Shown piece by piece: positions 20,101 through 28,494 of a stretch of 46,776 bases of DNA. Source of the stretch: Bacteroidales bacterium (GTDB taxonomy: Bacteria > Bacteroidota > Bacteroidia > Bacteroidales > F082); contig JAILBC010000090.1 of assembly GCA_024681295.1 (NCBI GenBank), positions 1 to 46,776 of the forward strand, written 5' to 3'. The notes beneath the pieces were generated by a model. That model made no database searches, had not been told where the DNA came from, and saw only the letters and a program-made list of their open reading frames with translations. Positions within the stretch are counted from its first letter, which is position 1, and each line of letters opens with the position of its first letter. The translations under genes were made by a program, and so were the position numbers.

Positions 20101-20657
20101 CGCCTTACGAAAACGACAGCGTGCTCAACATGATGCGGAGGGAGTTGGACGAGTTCAACGCCCTCAGCCAGTTTGCGGTGATGAACGACCATCTGATGCC
20201 TGCTGAACACGAGATGGAGGTGTTGCGTGACGATGCCTATGACTTCGAGTTGAGCACCAGTCCTATCTTCTCAAACTACCTTCACGAAGACAACGGCAAC
20301 CATTACGTTTTGATGAAACCGGAATTGCTGTATGCGCCGCTTTTCGAGCCCTTGTTGATCAACACCGACAAGGAAGATTTGCTGATCGATATTGCTTTCG
20401 ACCTTCAGAGTCTGGACACCACGACGGCGTTGCCACAAGTGGGGGTGGAGTTGGGAACGTACTATATGAACATGAGGCTGAACTCGCCGGACGACATTTC
20501 GCTGAACACAGGCAAGGTGGAGCATTTTCACAAGCATCTGTCCATCTTGAACGAGGAGAGCCAGGGTCAGAAATTGAAGATTTATCTGTTTAATTCTCAG
20601 AAGAACACGATGAAGTATGACAACATCAGAATCAATGTTTCGGTGGTTAAGGAATAG
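17190..20657 (+). CDS. Acyltransferase-3 / LtaS-like phosphoglycerol transferase fusion
   Basis: 1155 aa. Residues about 1-345 are an acyltransferase-3 (PF01757) membrane domain: KGFAILCIAFHNYFH with the catalytic-type His, QVFIFLSGFGLTLS, VWWFFGLIFQLYLLFPLL and GHLPEFCLGILLAL. Then, after KLNLFLLLCMLVVRLFFF, five further membrane helices and a periplasmic alkaline-phosphatase-superfamily domain of LTA-synthase type. Metal and catalytic sites: Glu621 in IIVES, Thr661 in TSERTF (nucleophile position of LtaS), Asp857-His858 in ITGDHRM. The C-terminal 230 residues are an extra beta-rich segment. The part after 390 is strongly similar to the protein at 43095. Expected role: moving acyl and phosphoglycerol-like groups onto an envelope glycan or lipid. 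The fusion is unusual; both catalytic sets look intact. Confidence 0.85.
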   Translation: MKIALTKRDTLIMKGFAILCIAFHNYFHKLDPSPGENEFDFAASRVGAFFHQLGDQPGEWINILFSYLGHYGVQVFIFLSGFGLTLSMLNRQQTWGGFVLNRLKKLYPLLLTALLAFFLGNILMGWGLPNEDVQKEIGYKLLFIHTLIPHSGQSVIGVWWFFGLIFQLYLLFPLLFRWFRKWGGKAFVGICVLSYGLVFLFRYAFDPQYGIMVMMNAPGHLPEFCLGILLALPSDRKIGWGWLVLAIAVFCLGNVSSVLYPFTFLAVTVITLFAYQGLKGLSVKKQWLSRPLAYFGGISMTLFAVHGVFREPVWHLARTMNTALGHLVSGLVFLLIVWAVAIAAKAFYDFLCRQLDKGVSKEGLCQWVKLNLFLLLCMLVVRLFFFLQVHFRIEVESSQFLNILKGFVFDCYLVCHSAIWLLLPYLLFHRFFPKTTYKVGVGLVFAYVAVAALLTEYYCHLFMPLDHVVLVYSLSELLNTATSSATVTIVPFLWFFGTMAVVVLLWLLIRKHQTGWGFALVFMVVAWVVVALVPYKTVIREERYYQDHTTFCLAVNQPSYAYVKMTDYLSKSKSTDILNNVPVDETSYPFFRKADDPDVLGPFVEQTSDSLPPNFVFIIVESLGQRLTGIDQPTISFTPFIDSLKQEGLYWPHCLATSERTFGVLPSIFASAPHGKYGFCMEARPMPNHNSLLRDMKRNGYQTSYYYGCAEESSRYDLFLKANKLDFISSPEVELLDSSHFEQFNKVHRWGLDDRETFAQVKAYKTAHPSPRPWLDIVMTLTTHEPFYFEGIESYEERAKAMLEAHPGMSKEERRNIKKNLNVYACFLYLDDCVRDLMAFYRSQPDYGNTIFVITGDHRMGPLRLNNPLSQFMVPLVIYSPLIPQPRSMDAVVSHLDLTPTLNAYLHENYDYVINENCHWISTSLDTSIGYENTHQQAFMLNNRDVVDYVNGEYMISNNKLYKVDEELRATPYENDSVLNMMRRELDEFNALSQFAVMNDHLMPAEHEMEVLRDDAYDFELSTSPIFSNYLHEDNGNHYVLMKPELLYAPLFEPLLINTDKEDLLIDIAFDLQSLDTTTALPQVGVELGTYYMNMRLNSPDDISLNTGKVEHFHKHLSILNEESQGQKLKIYLFNSQKNTMKYDNIRINVSVVKE

Positions 20658-22485
20658 CGGGTTGGTGTTATTCCTTCTGCTTGTGCCATTTTTTGGCACA
20701 GGCCAGCCCATAGAGAAGGCCTGCTTCTCGGTGCCAGGGGGATTTTACGAGGAGTCGCCCGTGCTGGAGTTGTTTCCGTTCTACATGAATCATCACATCC
20801 GCTTCACCACCAACGGCAATCGTCCCATGGCTCAGTCGCGACTTTATACCGAGCCTCTAGTGTTGGATGAACGCCTATACTCTACCTCTGATATCTACAC
20901 TATACAAGTGGCTCCCGAGAAGGACATGTTTTACGCCGATAGCGTGGAGCACTGCATCGTGATACGGGCTGCGGTATTCGACGAGAACGACAACTGCATC
21001 AGTGAGGTGGCCACCAACAGTTACTTCATCGGCGCTTTGGGTTGCCACACCCACGGTTTGCCTGTACTGTCACTCTGTGCCGACTCGTTGGATTTGTTCA
21101 GTTTTTATCGTGGGATTTTGGTGCCTGGGGCTTGGATTAGTCCCAATTGGCCGGAATGGACAGGGAATTACTTTAACAAGGGACCTGAGTGGGAGCGGGT
21201 TTGCAATGTGGAGTTTTATGAACCCGACAACAGGGGAATCAACCAGATTGCTGGCTTACGGACACATGGAGGCGCCTCAAGGCGGTATCAGCAAAAAGGG
21301 CTGAAGATTTATGCCAGAGAGGCGTATGGGAAAAAACGGTTTGAACACCTTTTCTTTCCCGAGAATGCCCCAATTGACAGTTACAAACACTTGTGCTTGA
21401 AGCCTTTCCGTTGCAGCAACTGGATGACCACCGGAGTTCAGGACCATCTGGCACAAGAGGTGGTTCGCACCCTCAACATCGACGGTTTGGCCTCCAGACA
21501 AATGGTGCTCTTCTTGAACGGGGAGTACTGGGGTATCTATGCCTTGGAGGAAAGTCCTGACGAACGCTATCTGGAAGACCATTTTGGGGTTGAAGTGGAA
21601 GAAAGCAGCATCGTCAAGAAGTGGATTTATCCGGAGCACGGCGACTCCATCCGATGGCAAGCCTTGTTTCAATGGGTGATGGACGCCGACCTCTCCGATG
21701 AAGTGAACTATCAAACCCTTTGCGAGCAGATAGATATTGATAATTTCATTGATTATCAGATATTTGAGTTATATTCCAGTAATGTGGACTGGCCGAAGAA
21801 CAATGTGCGTTGTTGGCAACGCGATGGAGGTAAGTGGCGTTGGATCTTCTTTGACGGCGACGGGTGTTTTTTCCTCGATTGGGACGTCTTTGCCAATGCC
21901 ACGGACACCGACCCCATCCCTAATGGGACTAACCCTTCAGCGTTCCAAGCCACCTTGTTCTTCCGGAAACTGATGGCGAATGCCGCTTTCAAGAAACACT
22001 TCGTGGACCGTTTCCATCAATTGATGGCCGACCAGTTGCGCTATGACCGCATTGCCCCTCGCTTCCACGCGGTCTGTGACCAAGTAAGGGATGAAGTGCC
22101 TTCGCAAAGCAGCCGTTTTGGTTTTCCATCGTCGATGGCACAATGGGAGGAGGATGTAATCCATGTGGATGATCATCTCCGCACGTTGAATTCTTTGATG
22201 GAGACCAAACTGAGCTATTTCCTGAACACGCAGGAAAATCCCGACATCACGTCGCCGATTCACTGCTACCCCAATCCTTTCGACGGTCAGCTGACGGTGG
22301 AGATTGCTGCCACGTCCGTCAAACCCTGCGAAATCAGGGTGTTCAACGTGTTGGGTCAGGAGGTGTATCGTGAGCAGTTATTACTAGGCGCCGGCCAGAA
22401 CCAGATAACGGTCAACCTTCCGTTGAACCCAGGGCTTTATTTCTTGAAAATTGACCAGCAAGTCACCAAAATCGTGAAACAATGA
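20635..22485 (+). CDS. CotH kinase family protein with T9SS sorting tail
   Basis: 616 aa from the ATG at 20635, overlapping the upstream gene by 23 bases; an ATG at 20617 is also open. Signal peptide ends FGTGQ. An N-terminal segment resembles a chitobiase/hexosaminidase C-terminal-type module (HHIRFTTNGNRPM). The CotH domain follows: GLRTHGGASRRYQQKG with the Lys/Arg-rich glycine loop, LNGEYWGIYALEE, and the metal-site FFDGDGCFFLDWD. CotH proteins are secreted kinase-like phosphotransferases. The last 80 residues (CYPNPFDGQLTVEI to LNPGLYFLKI) are a T9SS type A sorting domain, so it is likely exported to the surface. Stop overlaps the next gene (ATGA). Confidence 0.85.
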   Translation: MFRWLRNSGLVLFLLLVPFFGTGQPIEKACFSVPGGFYEESPVLELFPFYMNHHIRFTTNGNRPMAQSRLYTEPLVLDERLYSTSDIYTIQVAPEKDMFYADSVEHCIVIRAAVFDENDNCISEVATNSYFIGALGCHTHGLPVLSLCADSLDLFSFYRGILVPGAWISPNWPEWTGNYFNKGPEWERVCNVEFYEPDNRGINQIAGLRTHGGASRRYQQKGLKIYAREAYGKKRFEHLFFPENAPIDSYKHLCLKPFRCSNWMTTGVQDHLAQEVVRTLNIDGLASRQMVLFLNGEYWGIYALEESPDERYLEDHFGVEVEESSIVKKWIYPEHGDSIRWQALFQWVMDADLSDEVNYQTLCEQIDIDNFIDYQIFELYSSNVDWPKNNVRCWQRDGGKWRWIFFDGDGCFFLDWDVFANATDTDPIPNGTNPSAFQATLFFRKLMANAAFKKHFVDRFHQLMADQLRYDRIAPRFHAVCDQVRDEVPSQSSRFGFPSSMAQWEEDVIHVDDHLRTLNSLMETKLSYFLNTQENPDITSPIHCYPNPFDGQLTVEIAATSVKPCEIRVFNVLGQEVYREQLLLGAGQNQITVNLPLNPGLYFLKIDQQVTKIVKQ

Positions 22486-24356
22486 AAAAACGCGTCCTTC
22501 TTATCGTCATCCTGCTGCTGCTTGCCTTGGTGGCGGCTTTCCTCATCCACCAAAGCGTGAACTGCCACTTTCGCCCCATGACCAACTTTGGCTGTGGACG
22601 CACCGTCAGCCTCGACATGGACTTGGAGAACGCGGTGACCGACGGCATCTACATCCCTTCAGCCAGGCAAACCGACGATGGCTTGTTCCATTTCCGTTTC
22701 ATCGCCCCCAAAAAGGGCATGTATTACAAGATTTATTATCAGGACGAGAGCTACAAGTTTCCCGACACCAGCGCGTTGGCAGCGGAGAACTTCTACGGTA
22801 GTTGGGAGGATGTCACGATAGGTTTTAAACCGATTGAACATTGGGTGGTTAGGGATGCCCTGCGCATTGTGGGCAACCCGAGGGATGAGCGGCTTTATTA
22901 TGGCTCACCAGCCACCGAAGAATGGGGCATGAAGACCCGTATCGAGGCCAACATCCAGGACATTCGAAACGATAAGCAATGGTACGAAAGCGTGGTGCAA
23001 AAGGCCATCGACAACCACATCAGCATTGAGGACCAGCTGTTGATTGATGCTATGTGGATGTCAGGTGAGAATTTGAACAAAGACGTTGTCAACAACCGTT
23101 GGAAACGCAACCCCCGTGCAGGAAAATACGTTTTCATGCTGGTGCTCTGCGACGAAGAGGGCTTGGCCGAGATTCCCGACTATATCCAACATATCGGCCA
23201 TTCTGATGAAAACGGCCATCTGGTGAATCCCTTCGGCTGGTTTGAGACCCATCCCTCCAAACACATCAAGGTAATCAAATCTGGCCGGATGCTGAAGACC
23301 CGTGCCGTGCTGGACGCCACCATGTTCGAGCAATTCTTCAGCCATATCAGCCAGCAATATACGCTGCGCAACATCCCCGTGATCAAGGATGTGGTCGGGG
23401 AGGACCCCTACACCAGAGCAGAATACGAAGCCAACAAAACCCGTTTCGACTCCACGCAATTGATGATGGACTACCCTGTGGTGAGCGACAAGCCCGGAAC
23501 CACGGTGAAGGTAGCTCCCGATGGTAGCTATATCACTTTGATCAACCCAGCCAGCACCGAGGGCAATCTCCGAAAAGAGTCTACCGGCATCCGTTCCACC
23601 ATAGGTTTCACCTACGGCAAGTTCCGCGGCAAGATCAAGTTCCCCGTGATGCTCAACGACGAAAACCTTTGGAACGGTCTGACCTACGCCTTCTGGCTGA
23701 TTTACAGCGATGCTGCGGTGTGGAACCAGCGTCGTCCCGTCTATAAGGACGGAGGCTACATCCCCAAGTGGGACGACTCAGAGCAGCCGCAGCGCACGCC
23801 CTATCATCCCTATTCGGAGATTGATATCGAGATTGTGAAAGCCTCGAAATTCTGGCCTTGGGAGTATTATCGGTGGTCGCGTGGAGACAGAGAGAACTGC
23901 GAGGAGGACGCCACCCTCAACAACGACGTGATGTTCTGTTGCACCAACTGGGACCTGGCCTGCACCGAGCCGCCCAAGTTCAAAGGCGGGCTCGACACCA
24001 TCCCTTACGACAAGAAACACAGCTATGAGGTCATGCGCTGGTATCCCACCTACAAGGCGCTGACTTCGCGCACGCCGATGCCCAATGCCGACTTCAAGGC
24101 GGATTGGTATTACTATGAGATTGAATGGCGCCCCACAGAGATTATCTGGCGTCTTGGGCCCGACCCCGACCACATGGAGGTGATGGGCTATATCGACGAG
24201 CAGCACTCTAGCATCCCCAATAACCAGATGAAATGCATTGTCACCCAGGAGTACCACTACTCCGAATGGTGGCCACCCATCGTGTGGGAGCAGGGGCTGA
24301 TTCCGTACAACAAGACCGACATCGAAGGCCGGGTCTACGAAATCGTCATCGAATAA
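22482..24356 (+). CDS. Membrane-anchored protein with GH16-like domain and AlgJ-type helical motif
   Basis: 624 aa. An N-terminal uncleaved-looking helix (VLLIVILLLLALVAAFLI) anchors it. Residues 60-150 are beta-rich. Residues about 159-194 (IRNDKQWYESVVQKA, then ISIEDQLLIDAMWM) match the helical motif at the C-termini of the four AlgJ-like proteins in this window. From about 370 the pattern is a GH16-like concanavalin fold: YGKFRGKIKFP, FWLIYSDA, the motif E446-I-D448-I-E450, and YYYEIEWRPTEIIWRL. EXDXE is the catalytic signature of GH16, so an endo-beta-glucanase-like or transglycosylase activity on an envelope glycan is possible; a lectin-like role is the alternative. It is translationally coupled to the CotH gene. 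Confidence 0.65.
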   Translation: MKKRVLLIVILLLLALVAAFLIHQSVNCHFRPMTNFGCGRTVSLDMDLENAVTDGIYIPSARQTDDGLFHFRFIAPKKGMYYKIYYQDESYKFPDTSALAAENFYGSWEDVTIGFKPIEHWVVRDALRIVGNPRDERLYYGSPATEEWGMKTRIEANIQDIRNDKQWYESVVQKAIDNHISIEDQLLIDAMWMSGENLNKDVVNNRWKRNPRAGKYVFMLVLCDEEGLAEIPDYIQHIGHSDENGHLVNPFGWFETHPSKHIKVIKSGRMLKTRAVLDATMFEQFFSHISQQYTLRNIPVIKDVVGEDPYTRAEYEANKTRFDSTQLMMDYPVVSDKPGTTVKVAPDGSYITLINPASTEGNLRKESTGIRSTIGFTYGKFRGKIKFPVMLNDENLWNGLTYAFWLIYSDAAVWNQRRPVYKDGGYIPKWDDSEQPQRTPYHPYSEIDIEIVKASKFWPWEYYRWSRGDRENCEEDATLNNDVMFCCTNWDLACTEPPKFKGGLDTIPYDKKHSYEVMRWYPTYKALTSRTPMPNADFKADWYYYEIEWRPTEIIWRLGPDPDHMEVMGYIDEQHSSIPNNQMKCIVTQEYHYSEWWPPIVWEQGLIPYNKTDIEGRVYEIVIE

Positions 24357-24361
24357 AGCAA

Positions 24362-25099
24362 TTAGTATTTGATGGGCTGGTCGTAGTCGACCAAGACGAT
24401 TTTGACGGAAGGATGCTGGCAGAAGGTCTTGGTCAGTTCCACGTTTTCGGGGGTCATGTCGGCAGGTGTGTGCCAAAGGAAGATGTTATGGTCGGGAAAG
24501 AACTCGGTGAGTGCCCCGAACATCTTGTACTCGCAGCTGATGGCGTCGGGATGGGCCCTTAGGATCCGCTCGTTCACCTTTTCCACCCACGAGGCGGTGT
24601 CGATGCCTTGGTAGTAAAAGCTTTCAACCCAGAGGGAGGTGTGTAGCCCGTGGTACTTCACTATTTCCAACGACCAAGGGTCGGTGCTTTCGACGAAGGC
24701 CCGATCGAGAAGGTCGTAGGGTGCCAGCAACTCTTTGATTAATTCGGAAATGGAGTCGGCAGTGGAATAGGTAATGTTTTTGAGGTCCAGCCAGAGACAG
24801 AGTTCCTGTGGTCGTTTCAGGGCGGCGAGATACTGTTGCAGCGTTAGGCCCTTTATGGTGTCCATCACGTTGTGACCGACAAATAGTTGGTGTTGGCTTG
24901 CCGAGTAGACGATGTTGAGTTCCAGTCCATCGAAGAGCTTCTCTTTGGCTTGTGCGGTGAGGGTGTCGTCGACCTGATGCGCCCACACCTTGTTGTAAGG
25001 CACAAGGAGTCCGCCATCGAGTTGGACGGGTGGCCGGTGGCATCCAGTGACGAGGAGGGCCATAAACAGCAAAGCCGGTAAGAGATGGATTCTTTTCAT
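24362..25099 (-). CDS. GDPD-like (glycerophosphodiesterase-fold) lipoprotein
   Basis: 245 aa. The ATG at 25099 gives a lipoprotein signal ending LVTGC; the frame extends to 25141 but through the promoter. The pattern resembles the glycerophosphodiester phosphodiesterase TIM barrel: WAHQVDD (first His), FDGLELNIVY (Glu then polar residue), FVGHNV (second His), LWLDLKN (Glu/Asp-x-Lys strand) and SLWVES. Similarity is remote, and the second acidic residue of E-x-D is Asn, so activity may differ. GDPDs hydrolyse glycerophosphodiesters; next to LtaS-like enzymes, cleavage of phosphoglycerol groups is a reasonable guess. The gene ends five bases from the convergent GH16-like gene and diverges from the LtaS-like gene at 25160. 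Confidence 0.6.
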   Translation of the reverse strand: MKRIHLLPALLFMALLVTGCHRPPVQLDGGLLVPYNKVWAHQVDDTLTAQAKEKLFDGLELNIVYSASQHQLFVGHNVMDTIKGLTLQQYLAALKRPQELCLWLDLKNITYSTADSISELIKELLAPYDLLDRAFVESTDPWSLEIVKYHGLHTSLWVESFYYQGIDTASWVEKVNERILRAHPDAISCEYKMFGALTEFFPDHNIFLWHTPADMTPENVELTKTFCQHPSVKIVLVDYDQPIKY

Positions 25100-25120
25100 G
25101 AGTTTTGCTTGATAAGCGTG

Positions 25121-25137
25121 CAAATTTAGTAATTTTG
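25121..25137. promoter_or_regulatory. Back-to-back divergent -7 boxes
   Basis: CAAATTTA at 25121-25128 is TAAATTTG on the minus strand, 21 bases before the GDPD-like start; TAATTTTG at 25130-25137 on the plus strand lies 22 bases before the LtaS-like start at 25160. The boxes are one base apart, so the two polymerases probably exclude each other. Confidence 0.65.
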
Positions 25138-25159
25138 TCACGTTAAATCTGCAAAAGGG

Positions 25160-27577
25160 ATGAACAAGGACAAATTGTTTCGAGGATTCAGGTGTTTTTT
25201 GGGTTTCATGTGCTGGATGCTGGTTTTTGGTTTGGCTGTCAGGCTGTTCGAGGCTGCCTTGCTAGGCTACTACCATCAAGAGTTTTGGAAGAATCTTGTG
25301 CTATGCTTATATGGCTATTGCTACGATATACTGTTCTTTAGCAAATTTGCCCTTTTGCTTTGTCCGCTATATCTGCTGATCCATCATTTCTCGGACAAGG
25401 CCGCCCGATGGACCTTCCGCATTATAGGAGCCGTCATGTTGTTGATTTCCAATGCGATGATCATGTATTACATGTCGGCCTACATTCCGCTCGACAAGGT
25501 GTTTTTCGACTATTCCGTCAAGGAACTGATCTACATCTCGCAGTCCACCGGCTCGTTTGTGTGGTGGGGTTATGCGGGCTTGTTGTTGATTCCAGCCGTG
25601 TTTTTTGTGGTGTCGCGTCGTGAGTTGGGGCTCGATAAACGCTGGGGTTGGGTTTGGCTAGTACTTGTGGTGTTGGGCTTCCTTGCTTGGGATGTGCCCC
25701 AATGGATGTATAAGACCCGCGAGGACAAGAACACGGTGTGCAACAAGCAGGAGTTTTTCTGGAGGAGCCTGATACAAAAGGAAGCCCGGTTTGAGCGTTT
25801 CGACCAGCGTGACTTGGAGCAACAGCGCGACCGCATTGAGGCCTTCCAGGCTCTGTTTCCCGAAGATGAATTTGTAGATTACCGTTATCCTTTTGCGCAT
25901 GTCGACAAGTCGCCCGATGTGCTTTCACAATATTTCGACTTGGATCCTGAGCGTATGCCCAATTTGGTCTTCATCATCAGCGAGGGCTTGAGTCGCGAGT
26001 TCAGCGGCTACAACAGCAAGCTTCCTTCGGCCACGCCTTTCCTCGATTCGTTGGCCGACCAGAGTCTCTGCTGGCTCAACTGCCTGTCGACCTCGCAACG
26101 TACCATCGGCGTCATGCCTTCCATGTTCGGCAGCCTGCCCTTCGGCAAACGCGGCTTCATGCAGTCGTCGAACTGTCCGCGCTTCTATTCGTTGGTGGGA
26201 ATCCTGAAAGACAATGGCTACCATTCCTCGTTCTACTACGGCGGTTGGCTTTGTTTCGACGACATGTGCTATTTCCTGAACGACCTGGGCATTGAAGACT
26301 ACTTGCCCGACCACGAGAACTATCCCGCCGAAATGCAAAACACTTGGGGCTTGTACGATGAATACCTTTTCTCCGAGTCCTTGAAAGAACTAAAAACACT
26401 TTCCACTTTCCACTCTCAACTTTCAATTTACTTGACTCTCACCACCCACGACCCCTTCGACTATCCCGACAAGGAGCGTTACACGGCGATGTACATCGAC
26501 CTGCTGGAGCGGCGCCATCAGAAGCAAGACGTGCAGCCTTCGCAGTATGAACAATACGCCTCGTACCTGTATTATGACGACTGCCTGCGGAAGTTCTTCA
26601 AGGATTACCAGCAACTGCCTGAATATGAGAACACCATCTTTGTCATCACTGGCGACCATTGCTTTAACGCCCAGTCGGAGGAGTTGGACAAATACCACGT
26701 GCCGTTCATCGTGTGGTCGCCCATGCTCAAGGAGTCGCGCCGCTTCCCTGCTTTGGTGACGCATCGCGATGTGACCCCTTCGTTCCTGGCGATGATGAAG
26801 CAGCGTTACCATGTGTCGGCTCCTGAGATCGTCAGTTGGCTGAATACGGGCCTTGACACGGCATCGACTTTCAGGTCGAACACCTTCACGCCGCAGCTGA
26901 AAAACTCACGCAAGATGGACAACATGGTCTACAGGGACTATTTCTACGATGAGGGCAACATCTACCGTTTTGGTTATGAGAACGATAGGCTCACTATCAC
27001 GCCTGTCGACAACCCGCAAATGAAGGACTTGATGAATGAATACCGGGCCATGGACGATTATGTGATGAACAACGACGCCTTGGTGAAGTTCGACGAGGAC
27101 AGACAGCGTTTGATGGTCAAGGTGGACAGTACGCAGAGTGTCAACTACACTTTGGTTCAAACCTATGCCAAGCCGATGGATACCTTGGACCACGCAAACG
27201 CCTTCAAGTTGAGCACTGAATACCCGTTCAACCTGTTCAAGGTGGCTGTTGCCGACAGTTTGCAGTCGGTGGTGGTGTACAGCGATTTCGACATCTATGT
27301 CCCCCGTCAGGAGAACGGCGGCAAGAAGCTGTATCTGGGCTTCGCGTTGGAACACGCCGACGGGCAGCGTGAGATCATCAAGACCATGACGGTGAATTAT
27401 GACTGGTATGAATATTATGACGAGTGGCTGCATTACTCGATGACCCAGTCGTTCAACAAGTCACAGGTGCACTATACTGACGGCGACCAGCTGTTAGGTT
27501 ATTTCATCAATGGTGGGCGGCTTGAGTTCCTGGTCGCTGACTTCCAGCTGAAGATTGTGGGGATTACTCGGCCATGA
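25160..27577 (+). CDS. LtaS-like phosphoglycerol transferase (membrane sulfatase-fold)
   Basis: 805 aa. Five predicted N-terminal membrane helices (for example LVFGLAVRLFEAALLGYY and IIGAVMLLISNAMIMYYM) precede a periplasmic alkaline-phosphatase-superfamily domain. Sites: Glu275 in VFIISEG, Thr315 in TSQRTIGV (LtaS nucleophile position), Asp499-His500 in ITGDHCF, and substrate-site-like THDPFDYPD. A further beta-rich C-terminal segment of about 180 residues matches that of the fusion at 17190. Likely transfers phosphoglycerol or a related headgroup to an envelope glycan. A short heptad repeat (26398-26432) encodes LSTFHSQLS just before the conserved LTLTTHDPF strand. Coupled to the cupin gene by ATGA. 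Confidence 0.85.
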   Translation: MNKDKLFRGFRCFLGFMCWMLVFGLAVRLFEAALLGYYHQEFWKNLVLCLYGYCYDILFFSKFALLLCPLYLLIHHFSDKAARWTFRIIGAVMLLISNAMIMYYMSAYIPLDKVFFDYSVKELIYISQSTGSFVWWGYAGLLLIPAVFFVVSRRELGLDKRWGWVWLVLVVLGFLAWDVPQWMYKTREDKNTVCNKQEFFWRSLIQKEARFERFDQRDLEQQRDRIEAFQALFPEDEFVDYRYPFAHVDKSPDVLSQYFDLDPERMPNLVFIISEGLSREFSGYNSKLPSATPFLDSLADQSLCWLNCLSTSQRTIGVMPSMFGSLPFGKRGFMQSSNCPRFYSLVGILKDNGYHSSFYYGGWLCFDDMCYFLNDLGIEDYLPDHENYPAEMQNTWGLYDEYLFSESLKELKTLSTFHSQLSIYLTLTTHDPFDYPDKERYTAMYIDLLERRHQKQDVQPSQYEQYASYLYYDDCLRKFFKDYQQLPEYENTIFVITGDHCFNAQSEELDKYHVPFIVWSPMLKESRRFPALVTHRDVTPSFLAMMKQRYHVSAPEIVSWLNTGLDTASTFRSNTFTPQLKNSRKMDNMVYRDYFYDEGNIYRFGYENDRLTITPVDNPQMKDLMNEYRAMDDYVMNNDALVKFDEDRQRLMVKVDSTQSVNYTLVQTYAKPMDTLDHANAFKLSTEYPFNLFKVAVADSLQSVVVYSDFDIYVPRQENGGKKLYLGFALEHADGQREIIKTMTVNYDWYEYYDEWLHYSMTQSFNKSQVHYTDGDQLLGYFINGGRLEFLVADFQLKIVGITRP
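26398..26432. repeat. Heptad repeat array inside the LtaS-like gene
   Basis: Units ACTTTCC, ACTTTCC, ACTCTCA, ACTTTCA, then degenerate ATTTACT. The same unit family as the arrays at 36252, 39074, 41874 and 42762. It sits at the place where the paralogue at 17190 encodes an unrelated linker. Confidence 0.75.
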
Positions 27578-28059
27578 ATACAACAGCACAATACTACATC
27601 GATAATCTTGGACTTGAGCCCCATCCCGAAGGCGGCTATTATCGTCAAATCTACGGCAACGATACTTCGGGAAAGAAGGATGTATCGACCATTTATTACA
27701 TGCTGACTGCCAACGACATATCGGCATTCCATCGTTTGCACGGCGTTGTTGAGATCTGGTACTATCATGCTGGCAATCCCCTCAATCTCTATGTTATTAA
27801 CGCAGACGGAAACCTGACTGTTCACAATCTTTCACCCGACGGAGAGATGCAGGTGGTGATCCAGCCTGAAGAGTGGTTTGCGGCCGAGATTCCTTCTAAA
27901 AACGGCTTTTGCTTGATAGGGTGTGCCGTGGCTCCGGCTTTCACTTTCGAGAACTTTGAGCCTGCAGACAAAAACGAATTATCACAGCAATATCCTCAGT
28001 ATGCCGAAATCATTGAGAGGTTGACCTCAAAAAACAGTATGTTCAAACGTGACAAATAG
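27574..28059 (+). CDS. Cupin_5 (DUF985) family protein
   Basis: 161 aa. It matches the DUF985/cupin_5 pattern from its first residues: YIDNLGLEPHPEGGYYRQIY, STIYYMLTANDISAFHRL, EIWYYHAGNPL and the late FCLIGCAVAPAFTFENFE. Cupin beta-barrel of cytoplasmic type without a signal peptide. Members of this family are small proteins of poorly known function, some proposed to bind sugars or nucleotides. The start overlaps the LtaS-like stop (ATGA), so it is the last gene of that operon. Confidence 0.88.
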   Translation: MNTTAQYYIDNLGLEPHPEGGYYRQIYGNDTSGKKDVSTIYYMLTANDISAFHRLHGVVEIWYYHAGNPLNLYVINADGNLTVHNLSPDGEMQVVIQPEEWFAAEIPSKNGFCLIGCAVAPAFTFENFEPADKNELSQQYPQYAEIIERLTSKNSMFKRDK

Positions 28060-28166
28060 ACAGCAAATCCATGACATTTTGTCAAGTCACAGCATTGACA
28101 ATCATGAAGTTGGGGATGGCACAGGATATGTAATATAACTTTTGCGCACAAATGTGCGACCGGTAT

Positions 28167-28197
28167 TCTACCCGCCGAATTGTGTGGTAGAGTTTTT
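28167..28197 (+). terminator. Candidate terminator after the cupin gene
   Basis: Six-base stem TCTACC / GGTAGA with a 13-base loop, followed by GTTTTTG and a second T-rich stretch. A small CGCAC/GTGCG hairpin lies just upstream at about 28145-28158. Confidence 0.45.
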
Positions 28198-28238
28198 GAT
28201 TCTTTTTTCTTATGAAAAAATAGTTAAAAATTGGCAAG

Positions 28239-28361
28239 ATGAGTGCAGATACAATCGTTGCCATCATTGCAACTATCATCAGCGTGGTTAACCCTTATGT
28301 TGGCTTGATGATTTCATTCGTCTGGGCTATGATTCCCTTTTTCAGGAAATCTTCCACCTAG
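28239..28361 (+). CDS. Small hydrophobic ORF (40 aa), frame continues past a TAG
   Basis: ATG at 28239 opens 40 codons of very hydrophobic sequence (ADTIVAIIATIISVV, then GLMISFVWAMIPFF) ending RKSST and TAG. The same frame continues 28 codons to a second TAG at 28446, and that part (CADAIVSIMASMIPLL) repeats the first: ADTIVAIIATII against ADAIVSIMASMI. A clear terminator follows at 28495. It could be a tiny membrane peptide, or a 69-codon gene broken by one nonsense change. No family recognised; no strong ribosome binding site. Confidence 0.3.
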   Translation: MSADTIVAIIATIISVVNPYVGLMISFVWAMIPFFRKSST

Positions 28362-28494
28362 CAGGAAAGAGCCAAAAGTTGTGCAGATGCTATTGTTTCC
28401 ATCATGGCCTCGATGATTCCTCTTCTAAGTGTGAGTTTTCTTGTGTAGGCATGTTGGATTCTGCTTTCCTCCGAAGCCAAATGAAAAAGGACAG

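Noticed and set aside
22482-24356. Lipoprotein call for the GH16-like protein
   Set aside because: The Cys after the hydrophobic stretch (HQSVNC) lacks a proper lipobox; an uncleaved membrane anchor fits better.
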